Shown piece by piece: positions 17,370 through 22,975 of a DNA stretch of 35,040 nt (positions are counted from its first letter, which is position 1; each line of letters begins with the position of its first letter). The notes under the pieces are model-generated. The model was not told the origin of the DNA. It saw only the letters and a list, made by a program, of their open reading frames with translations, and ran no database searches. This DNA comes from JBBQSF01 sp038214085 (GTDB taxonomy: Bacteria > Bacteroidota > Bacteroidia > Bacteroidales > CG2-30-32-10), in contig JBBQSF010000014.1 of assembly GCA_038214085.1 (NCBI GenBank), forward strand, positions 1 to 35,040, in the 5' to 3' direction. The position numbers and the translations under genes were made by a program.

Positions 17370-18302
17370 ATGATCAAACGTACTTTATTTTTCGGAAACC
17401 CTGCCTACCTTCACCTCGAGAACAAACAACTGGTTGTAAAACTTCCGGAAATCGAGAAAAACAAAGACCTCCCTCCTGCTTTCAAAAAAGAAAGCATAGC
17501 AAAAATTCCTATTGAAGATATTGGCGTAGTTATTCTCGATGATAAGCAAATAACCATTACGCAGGGTGTTCTGGCTGCATTGCTCGATAATAATGTGGCA
17601 GTAATTGCTTGTTCCGAAACGCATCATCCCTCGGGGTTATTTCTTCCGCTGGAATCAAACACATTGCAGAATGAACGATTCAGGGTACAGATTGATGTTA
17701 GTGTTCCTGTAAAAAAACAATTGTGGCAGCAAACCGTAAGTATGAAAATATGGAATCAAGTCATGATGCTCAAAAAGTATGGCAAAGATTATTCCTGGCT
17801 TGCAAAATGGAGCAAACTGGTTCGTTCAGGAGATCCTGACAATTATGAAGCACAAGCAGCCGCATTTTACTGGAAAACAATATTTCCTGAATCAATGAAT
17901 TTTAAACGATTTCGCGATGGAGAGCCACCAAACAATTTACTAAATTATGGATATGCAATATTACGTGCAGTTGTTGCACGCGGCTTAGTTGCTTCAGGTT
18001 TGCTTCCTACCTTAGGCATACATCACAAAAACAAATACAATGCTTACTGCCTTGCCGATGACATAATGGAGCCTTACAGACCTTATGTTGACAGCATTGT
18101 TTGTGAAATTATTCACAGTGGAATTGATTATACAGAACTTACAAAAGAGATTAAACAAAAGCTGTTAATAATACCTGCTATGGATATTGAAATTGATGGC
18201 GAAAATAGCCCGCTAATGGTGGGTTTACAACGCACCACCGCCTCATTGGTAAGATGTTTTGAAGGCAGTTCAAAAAAAATGGTTTACCCTGAATTACATT
18301 AG
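17370..18302 (+). CDS. cas1: CRISPR-associated integrase Cas1, type II-C
   Basis: Metal-dependent DNA integrase that, with Cas2, inserts new spacers. The 310-residue length is that of type II Cas1. The N-terminal beta domain starts MIKRTLFFGNPAYLHLENKQ and includes IPIEDIGVVILDDKQITIT. The C-terminal helical domain holds the metal ligands: Glu in DNYEAQAAAFYW, His in LGIHHKNKYNAY and Asp in LADDIMEPYRPYVD. All are intact. Sequence character is that of Bacteroidota II-C Cas1, not a type V-A Cas1, and no cas4 is beside it. The 826-bp gap from cas9 is filled by the RAYT element, so cas1-cas2 may have lost an original cotranscription with cas9. No convincing promoter is seen at 17271-17369. Confidence 0.95.
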   Translation: MIKRTLFFGNPAYLHLENKQLVVKLPEIEKNKDLPPAFKKESIAKIPIEDIGVVILDDKQITITQGVLAALLDNNVAVIACSETHHPSGLFLPLESNTLQNERFRVQIDVSVPVKKQLWQQTVSMKIWNQVMMLKKYGKDYSWLAKWSKLVRSGDPDNYEAQAAAFYWKTIFPESMNFKRFRDGEPPNNLLNYGYAILRAVVARGLVASGLLPTLGIHHKNKYNAYCLADDIMEPYRPYVDSIVCEIIHSGIDYTELTKEIKQKLLIIPAMDIEIDGENSPLMVGLQRTTASLVRCFEGSSKKMVYPELH

Positions 18303-18332
18303 TCATCTGATGATTTTACTGATTTTTAAGCG

Positions 18333-18668
18333 ATGCTAAATAAATTAAACCAATACAGAATTATGTGGGTATTAGTGTTTTTTGATCTTCCGGTGGTAAC
18401 AAAAAAGGAAAGAAAAGTCGCTTCACGATTCCGGAAAGATATTATGGCCGACGGTTTTGCAATGTTTCAGTTTTCGATATATGTACGACATTGTGCAAGC
18501 AGCGAAAATGCTGATGTTCACATTAAGCGGGTTAAAGGACTTTTGCCCGAACTGGGGCATGTTGGAATACTTTGCATCACCGACAAGCAATTTGGGAGCA
18601 TGGAACTTTTTTATGGAAGAAAACCCACACAGACCAATGCCCCGCCACAACAATTGGAATTATTTTAA
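18333..18668 (+). CDS. cas2: CRISPR-associated protein Cas2
   Basis: Partner of Cas1 in the spacer-integration complex. The 111-residue protein has a ferredoxin-like fold signature, IMWVLVFFDLPVVTKKERK with the conserved Asp, then FQFSIYVRHCAS and LPELGHVGILCITDKQF, which is typical for type II Cas2. It starts 30 bp after the cas1 stop and is surely in the same operon. The C-terminal PTQTNAPPQQLELF tail is common in type II-C proteins. The reading frame is undamaged. Confidence 0.93.
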   Translation: MLNKLNQYRIMWVLVFFDLPVVTKKERKVASRFRKDIMADGFAMFQFSIYVRHCASSENADVHIKRVKGLLPELGHVGILCITDKQFGSMELFYGRKPTQTNAPPQQLELF

Positions 18669-18712
18669 AAGTTACTGTAGAAATTAAAGATGTGCTGCCA
18701 CTTTTTAGAAAT

Positions 18713-18749
18713 AAAAAAATCCCTGTAATTCATTATAAACTACAGAGAT
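18713..18749 (-). terminator. Minus-strand terminator of the type II-C array
   Basis: On the minus strand ATCTCTGTA (18749-18741) pairs with TACAGGGAT (18727-18719), with one G-U pair, followed by seven T residues. It stops transcripts that leave the II-C repeats toward cas2, which supports minus-strand transcription of that array. Confidence 0.7.
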
Positions 18750-18832
18750 CATTTCATTTTTTCATGATTGATAATAGCGTGTTATCTTTGATATCATTGG
18801 CATTTCAACAGGGTATGTTATTATCAATACGT

Positions 18833-18862
18833 CAAAGATAGAAATTAGAAAGCAAATCACAA
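18833..18862 (-). promoter_or_regulatory. Promoter embedded in the type II-C repeat
   Basis: Minus strand TTG (18862-18860, inside the opening GTTGTG), 19 bp, TATCTTTG (18840-18833). Both boxes and the spacing fit the Bacteroidota consensus. Transcription would begin in the last bases of the repeat and read into the adjacent spacer, as with the repeat-internal promoters known from Neisseria type II-C arrays. Confidence 0.6.
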
Positions 18863-18913
18863 CAGATTGAGGAAGACAAAGCAAATCCCTTTAGTTATTA
18901 TCAATACGTCAAA

Positions 18914-18959
18914 CCTGCCCGACTGTTCTGAAATTTAATTTTCTTTTAGTGCAGGCGGG
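18914..18959. repeat. 46-bp insert splitting the second type II-C repeat
   Basis: Short inverted ends (CCTGCCCG ... GCAGGCGGG) flank an AT-rich middle. It lies exactly between the TATC and TTTG halves of the embedded -7 box, so it would abolish that repeat's promoter. It is unrelated to the GTCGGGGTGAC palindromes. Confidence 0.6.
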
Positions 18960-19015
18960 GATAGAAATTATTCGCATTGTTATTTTTTTTCAAAGGTGCT
19001 CATGCTTGCTTTGAA

Positions 19016-19035
19016 GATAGAAAGCAAATTTCAAG
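19016..19035 (-). repeat. Possible degenerate half of a third type II-C repeat
   Basis: GATAGAAAGCAAATTTCAAG resembles the right half of the 47-bp repeat (GATAG, gap of about 7, AAAGCAAATCACAAC) with substitutions. This is weak and short. Confidence 0.35.
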
Positions 19036-19059
19036 ATCCACTATGGCTTATTAAAGGTA

Positions 19060-19494
19060 GTTTATAAAACTATTGAAATTTCTACTATTGTAGATCTAGT
19101 CCTGATGGGTTGGATATTGTTAGTTTATAAAACTATTGAAATTTCTACTATTGTAGATTGGTCGCTGTGTAAATCGTAAAAGAAGTTTATAAAACTATTG
19201 AAATTTCTACTATTGTAGATTTTCCTCCAGCCGATATTTGGTATTCAGTTTATAAAACTATTGAAATTTCTACTATTGTAGATAGTTCCGGGTGTTTGCT
19301 TATTAATCGGGTTTATAAAACTATTGAAATTTCTACTATTGTGTGGGGAAAACTGTCGGGGTGACTCGATAGCTAAAGCCCTGGAAGTCACCCCGACAGT
19401 TACATTAAACCATTCCAATTTCTAATATTGTAGATAACCTGGCCGATGCAATGATTTCAAGGATTTATTAAACCATTGAAATTTCTACTACTGT
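19060..19494 (+). CRISPR. Type V-A-like (Cas12a-type) CRISPR array, partly degenerate
   Basis: Four perfect 36-bp repeats at 19060-19095, 19123-19158, 19185-19220 and 19248-19283, with spacers of 27, 26, 27 and 27 bp. Repeats start GTTTATAAAACTATTG and end AATTTCTACTATTGTAGAT. TCTAC-TATT-GTAGA is the pseudoknot-type hairpin typical of Cas12a crRNA handles, and spacer lengths also fit type V-A. Repeat 5 (19311-19342) loses its last four bases to palindrome P4. A degenerate copy follows at 19404-19435, then a 28-bp spacer-like stretch and a truncated copy ending at 19494 where another palindrome region begins. The orientation is +, opposite to the II-C remnant. No cas12a or cas4 lies in the window, so the array is orphaned here. 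Confidence 0.92.
19351..19401. repeat. REP-like palindrome P4 inside a type V-A-like repeat
   Basis: AACTGTCGGGGTGACT with a perfect complementary right arm ending 19401, centre CGATAGCTAAAGCCCTGGA. It is preceded by GTGGGGA directly after ...CTACTATTGT of repeat 5. Confidence 0.92.
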
Positions 19495-19501
19495 GGGGGA
19501 A

Positions 19502-19551
19502 AACTGTCGGGGTGCTCGATAGCTGCAGCCCTGGAAGTCACCCCGACAGTT
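19502..19551. repeat. REP-like palindrome P5 at a second truncated type V-A-like repeat
   Basis: Left arm AACTGTCGGGGTG-CT lacks one base; the right arm is intact. It is preceded by GGGGGAA after ...CTACTACTGT, the same break point as in repeat 5. Confidence 0.9.
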
Positions 19552-19849
19552 ACAACAGAGAAGAGACTAAAGCAGAATGATTAACAAAACCGAACAAGGA
19601 ACCGCCTCATTAGGATAAGCATGAACAGAAACAACTAATTGCATGAGGCAATAGCCGGGGTGACTCGATAGCTGCAGCCCTGGAAGTCACCCCGACAGTT
19701 ACAACAAAGAAGAGACTAAAGCAGAATGCTTAACAAAACCGAACAAGGAACCGCCACATTAGGATAAGCATGAACAGAAACAAGTAATAGTATGAGGCAA
19801 CTGTCAGGATGACTTGATAGCTGCAGCCTTGGAAGTCACCTCGACAGTT
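19552..19849. repeat. Two 149-bp tandem units, each a RAYT fragment plus a palindrome (P6, P7)
   Basis: Units 19552-19700 and 19701-19849 are near-identical. Each starts ACAACA(G/A)AGAAGAGAC and contains AAAGCAGAATG and TTAACAAAACC, a match to the RAYT codons for FREETKAECLTKP. Each ends in a palindrome: P6 at 19651-19700 with a decayed left arm, P7 at 19799-19849 with two substitutions. No protein-coding frame survives. They look like non-autonomous derivatives of the RAYT element. No other gene is seen between the array and 19898. Confidence 0.8.
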
Positions 19850-19994
19850 ATGTGTACAAATGAAATAAAGTGGAAGAAAATTTTCTTTATCTTTGCACAT
19901 GCTTTTTTCTGATACATATCTTAGCATTGACGCGCTTTCCGAAAGAATTTTCAAAGATCGTGGAAGTGAATTCATTGCAAAAGCAATTCCTGTT
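19831..19994. repeat. Left copy of a 164-bp direct repeat flanking RAYT copy 2
   Basis: Matches 20688-20851 without gaps, with about 19 mismatches by hand count. It contains the right arm of a palindrome, the promoter-like region and the first 32 codons of the YigZ-family gene. Confidence 0.85.
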
Positions 19995-20000
19995 TATTAA
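19899..20000 (+). pseudogene. Truncated 5' copy of the YigZ/IMPACT-family gene
   Basis: ATG CTT TTT TCT... reads MLFSDTYLSIDALSERIFKD and continues to AIPVY before a TAA at 19998-20000, 33 residues. It aligns with the first 32 residues of the intact gene at 20756 but with several substitutions. A TATCTTTG box (19888-19895) sits 3 bp before the ATG, as in the intact copy (TATATTTG). The frame ends where RAYT-associated sequence begins. It is a remnant of an older duplication or of a gene interrupted by the element. Confidence 0.8.
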
Positions 20001-20035
20001 CGAAAGGAAACCCTTTTTTGATTTTAATCATTAAA

Positions 20036-20653
20036 ATGATATTTGAACCCAACCATATTTACCATATATTTAACCAAGGCAATAACCGCGGAAAAATATT
20101 TTTTAAAAGAGACAATTACTTTTTCTTTTTAAAGAAAATAGAAACCCATGTTTTACCTTATGGGGATCTGCTTGCGTATTGCCTGATGCCGAATCATTTT
20201 CATTTAATGGTTTATTATAGAGGTAACTGTCAGGGTGACTCGATAGCTGCAGCATTGGAAGTCACCCCGACAGTTACAAGAGCCGGGAAACCTCGTTCAT
20301 TCAATGATTCAATTGGAATAATGTTGCGTTCTTATACGCGTGCAATAAACAATCAGGAGAAAAGAACGGGCACTTTATTCAGAGAAGAGACCAAAGCAGA
20401 ATGCTTAACAAAACCAGTCAAAGAACCCCCACTTTGTTATAATTCAAATGGCGCAACCACACTTTGGACAAATTTTTCTGAAATGGAATATCCACAAACA
20501 TGTTTCAATTATATTCACAACAATCCAGTTAAAGCAAATTTGGTGAAACATCCTGCTGATTGGGAGTTCTCTTCATTTCGCGATTATTGTGGTTTAAGGA
20601 ATGAAAAAATAATCAACAAAACCAGAACTTTGGAATTTGGGATAACTCAGTGA
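20036..20653 (+). CDS. RAYT (REP-associated tyrosine transposase), copy 2
   Basis: A 205-residue HUH transposase closely similar to copy 1 over nearly its whole length, with NHFHLMV (His54, His56) and NYIHNNPVKANLV (Tyr159). The start is ATG 20036 (MIFEPNHIYHIFNQGNN); an upstream in-frame TTG at 20018 is less likely. As in copy 1, a palindrome (P8) is carried in frame at codons 63-81. The C-terminus is longer and natural (DYCGLRNEKIINKTRTLEFGITQ), with its stop one base before palindrome P9. It lies between the broken and intact YigZ genes. HUH and Tyr motifs are intact, so it may be active. Confidence 0.9.
   Translation: MIFEPNHIYHIFNQGNNRGKIFFKRDNYFFFLKKIETHVLPYGDLLAYCLMPNHFHLMVYYRGNCQGDSIAAALEVTPTVTRAGKPRSFNDSIGIMLRSYTRAINNQEKRTGTLFREETKAECLTKPVKEPPLCYNSNGATTLWTNFSEMEYPQTCFNYIHNNPVKANLVKHPADWEFSSFRDYCGLRNEKIINKTRTLEFGITQ
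20223..20277. repeat. REP-like palindrome P8, in frame inside RAYT copy 2
   Basis: GTAACTGTCAGGGTGACT and its near-perfect complement (one mismatch). It codes for GNCQGDSIAAALEVTPTVT, the same insertion point as in copy 1. Confidence 0.92.
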
Positions 20654-20708
20654 ATAACTGCCGGAATAACTCTCCAGAACTGGCAAAGGAAGTCACCCCG
20701 ACAGTTAT
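20654..20708. repeat. REP-like palindrome P9, left arm decayed
   Basis: ATAACTGCCGGAATAACT is a degraded left arm; AGTCACCCCGACAGTTAT is an intact right arm. It marks the right end of the RAYT copy 2 element. Confidence 0.75.
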
Positions 20709-20851
20709 GGGTACAAATGAGATACAGTGCAAGAAAATTTTCACTATATTTGCACATGCTTTTTTCTGATACATATCTTAGCATTGACAAGGTTTCCGAA
20801 GGCGTTTTTAAAGACCGTGGAAGCAAATTTATTGCAAAAGCAATTCCTGTT
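20688..20851. repeat. Right copy of the 164-bp direct repeat flanking RAYT copy 2
   Basis: Ungapped partner of 19831-19994. It covers the right arm of P9, the 5' flank and the first 32 codons of the intact YigZ-family gene. Confidence 0.85.
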
Positions 20852-21370
20852 AAAACTGAGGATGAGGTAAAAAAAACAATTTCTGCTATTAGAAAGGAAT
20901 ACCACGATGCATGCCATCACTGCTATGCTTTCCGCCTTGGATCCGATAAGTCAGCATTCCGTTCCAGTGACGATGGCGAACCTTCCGGAACTGCCGGAAA
21001 ACCTATATACGGACAAATTCTATCGAATGATCTTACCAATATTCTGATTGTGGTAATACGCTATTTCGGTGGCACTTTACTTGGTGTTCCAGGATTAATT
21101 AATGCCTACCGCACTGCCGCCGCAGAAGCAATTAAAAATTCAGAAATCATTGAAAAACAAATCAGCGATGTTTATGAAGTACTTTTTGATTATCCGCTCA
21201 TGAACGATGTAATGCATATCATTAAAGAAAACAATGCTGAAATAATTCAAAACAATTTTGAACTGTCGTGTGTTAGCACATTTAAAATTAGCAAAAGCAG
21301 GTCGAACCTTTTATTTGATCAGTTTACACGCTTGCAGAACGCCAAGCTTAATTTTATCCGTACCGAATGA
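20756..21370 (+). CDS. YigZ / IMPACT family protein
   Basis: A 204-residue protein of the UPF0029/IMPACT family, a widespread cytosolic family with a ribosomal-protein-S5-like N-terminal domain and a DUF1949 C-terminal domain. The signature DDGEPSGTAGKPIYGQI is at about residues 80-96, followed by IVVIRYFGGTLLGVPGLINAYRTAA. The start at 20756 is preferred over 20717, because MLFSDTYLSI is the family-like beginning, it is conserved in the upstream broken copy, and a TATATTTG box (20745-20752) ends 3 bp before it. The transcript could be leaderless. The precise biochemical role of the family is not settled. It heads a run of + strand genes. Confidence 0.88.
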   Translation: MLFSDTYLSIDKVSEGVFKDRGSKFIAKAIPVKTEDEVKKTISAIRKEYHDACHHCYAFRLGSDKSAFRSSDDGEPSGTAGKPIYGQILSNDLTNILIVVIRYFGGTLLGVPGLINAYRTAAAEAIKNSEIIEKQISDVYEVLFDYPLMNDVMHIIKENNAEIIQNNFELSCVSTFKISKSRSNLLFDQFTRLQNAKLNFIRTE

Positions 21371-21388
21371 TTCTCGTAAAATTATGCA

Positions 21389-22384
21389 ATGAAAAAAATA
21401 CTGATCATACAAACAGCATTTATAGGCGATGTAATTCTTGCAACTTCTTTAGTTGAAAAGGTTAAATTTCTTTTTCCAGAAGCTTCCATTGATTTTTTGC
21501 TGCGTAAAGGAACGGAAGGATTGTTCGAAAAGCATCCATTAATAAGGAATGTAATCATTCTTGACAAATCAGGAAAAAAACTTCGCAAATTGTTTTCGGT
21601 TTTAAAAATAGTACGAAAACAAAAATACGATCTCATCATAAATGCACACCGCTTTGGATCTTCTGGACTGATAACAGCTTTTTCGGGAGCAAAGAAAAAA
21701 ATTGGTTTTGATAAAAATCCGTTCTCCATGTTTTTTTCTATTCGGGTGAAACATGAATTTGGGAGCAAAGAAAAACCATTGCATGAAACCGAGCGCAATC
21801 TTAAACTGCTTGACTTCACCGGAAACAAAGACTATTTCAAACCTAAACTTTATATTTCTGATAGTAACATTAAAAAAGTTTCTCCATTTATTAAAGGCAA
21901 ATATATTTGCATCGCTCCTGCCTCGGTATGGTTTACCAAACAGTTTCCCGAATCCAAGTGGGTTGAATTTATTCAGAAGATTCCGTCAGAATTTCATATC
22001 ATTTTGATTGGCGCAAAAAACGAATCTGATTTGTGTGAAAGGCTCATCCAAAACGCAGGAAACCCTAATGTAATTAATCTTGCTGGCAAACTGGATTTGC
22101 TGGATACCGCCGCTTTGATAAAAAATGCACGAATGAATTTCGTTAACGATTCAGCGGCAATGCACATTGCATCTGCTATGGATGCTCCAGTTACAGCAAT
22201 TTACTGTTCCACTGTTCCCGAATTTGGATTTGGTCCCTTGTCGCAACAATCCTTTATTGTTCAAACTACAGAACAATTGGCATGCAAACCATGTGGGCTT
22301 CATGGTTTCAGGGAATGTCCCCAAAAACATTTTAAATGCGGATTTTTAATAAATATCGATAATTTGCTCAAAAAAATATCTTAA
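21389..22384 (+). CDS. Glycosyltransferase family 9 (heptosyltransferase-like)
   Basis: A 331-residue GT-B enzyme of family GT9, which includes the LPS heptosyltransferases WaaC/WaaF and acts at the cytoplasmic face of the inner membrane. Signatures are MKKILIIQTAFIGDVILATSLVEKV (N-terminal loop), a central YICIAPASVWFTKQFPESKW, and the nucleotide-sugar-binding FVNDSAAMHIASAMDAPVTAIYCST. A C-terminal Cys-containing segment (LACKPCGLHGFRECPQKHFKC) is often seen in this group. It starts 18 bp after the YigZ gene and is probably cotranscribed. The donor sugar cannot be told. Confidence 0.88.
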   Translation: MKKILIIQTAFIGDVILATSLVEKVKFLFPEASIDFLLRKGTEGLFEKHPLIRNVIILDKSGKKLRKLFSVLKIVRKQKYDLIINAHRFGSSGLITAFSGAKKKIGFDKNPFSMFFSIRVKHEFGSKEKPLHETERNLKLLDFTGNKDYFKPKLYISDSNIKKVSPFIKGKYICIAPASVWFTKQFPESKWVEFIQKIPSEFHIILIGAKNESDLCERLIQNAGNPNVINLAGKLDLLDTAALIKNARMNFVNDSAAMHIASAMDAPVTAIYCSTVPEFGFGPLSQQSFIVQTTEQLACKPCGLHGFRECPQKHFKCGFLINIDNLLKKIS

Positions 22385-22401
22385 TTTTGTAAAAAACACT
22401 T

Positions 22402-22965
22402 ATGCAAGCAGAAATCACTAAAGCACTAGAAGTCCTGAAACGGGGGGAAATTATTCTCTATCCCACCGATACAGTATGGGGCATTGGATGTGATGCTTGC
22501 AATGCAAAAGCTGTTGAAAAAATTTACAAATTAAAACATCGGTCCGAAGCAAAAAGCTTGATAACACTGGTAAACTCCATAGAAATGCTCAGACTATATG
22601 TAAAAGAAATTCCTTTTGTTGCTAAGGATCTGATGCAAAACATTGAATATCCGCTTACAATTATATACCCATCGGCTCGTAATCTTGCCAAAAATGTAAT
22701 TGCTTCTGATGGTTCAGCTGCAATTCGTATTGTAAAAGATGAATTTTGCCAGAAACTTATTGAAGCATTTGGAAATCCAATTATATCTTCTTCGGCCAAC
22801 CTATCTGGTGATGAAACCCCTTTGTTTTTTTCAAAGATCAGTAAGGATATCGTGGATGCTGCTGATTATGTTGTAAATTTATATCATGATAAAATCATTC
22901 AGGTTAAGTCATCCACTATCATTAAAGTATTTAAGGATGGCGAATACGAAATAATACGAAACTGA
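22402..22965 (+). CDS. tsaC: L-threonylcarbamoyladenylate synthase (TsaC/Sua5/YrdC family)
   Basis: Makes threonylcarbamoyl-AMP from threonine, bicarbonate and ATP, the first step of t6A37 modification of ANN-decoding tRNAs. The 187-residue length is that of the single-domain TsaC type, without the extra Sua5 domain. Signatures are IILYPTDTVWGIGCDA (about 17-32), KIYKLKHRSEAKSL (the KRP-like loop), and IISSSANLSGDETP (about 130). The gene begins 17 bp after the GT9 gene. A TAATTTTG box (22382-22389) suggests an additional internal promoter, although its -33 box is poorly spaced. Confidence 0.92.
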   Translation: MQAEITKALEVLKRGEIILYPTDTVWGIGCDACNAKAVEKIYKLKHRSEAKSLITLVNSIEMLRLYVKEIPFVAKDLMQNIEYPLTIIYPSARNLAKNVIASDGSAAIRIVKDEFCQKLIEAFGNPIISSSANLSGDETPLFFSKISKDIVDAADYVVNLYHDKIIQVKSSTIIKVFKDGEYEIIRN

Positions 22966-22975
22966 AAATATTATT

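Larger units (their letters stand above)
18817..18970 (-). CRISPR. Remnant type II-C array (one full repeat, one spacer, one broken repeat)
   Basis: The full 47-bp repeat is 18817-18863. In crRNA sense (minus strand) it begins GTTGTGATTTGCTTTCTAAT and ends GTATTGATAATAAC. A 30-bp spacer follows at 18864-18893. The second repeat begins identically at 18894-18913, is split by a 46-bp insert at 18914-18959, resumes as GATAGAAATTA (18960-18970) and is then lost. The repeat's GTTGTG end is complementary to the tracrRNA anti-repeat upstream of cas9, which shows that these repeats, not the 36-bp ones, belong to this Cas9. Only one intact spacer remains. Confidence 0.85.

Noticed and set aside
18783..18790. 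A plus-strand TATCTTTG that could be a promoter reading into the arrays
   Set aside because: There is no TTG at 19-21 bp upstream, and the II-C repeats are better supported as minus-strand transcripts.
19060..19095. Resemblance of AATTTCTACTATTG in the 36-bp repeat to AATTTCTATCTTTG in the II-C repeat
   Set aside because: The match is short, AT-rich, in opposite genomic orientations, and in different functional parts of each repeat; chance is the simpler explanation.
19060..19494. The idea that the 36-bp repeats are the guide repeats of this Cas9
   Set aside because: The tracrRNA anti-repeat upstream of cas9 is complementary to the 47-bp repeat at 18817-18863 and shows no useful match to the 36-bp repeat; the repeat and spacer lengths are also wrong for type II-C.
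19730..19975. An 81-residue minus-strand open frame
   Set aside because: It runs through the tandem 149-bp unit, palindrome P7 and the broken YigZ start in antisense, so it is a by-product of repeated DNA.
12782..20653. A hidden cas12a, cas4 or csn2 gene
   Set aside because: All long open frames in the region are accounted for by cas9, two RAYTs, cas1 and cas2; no additional frame has nuclease motifs.
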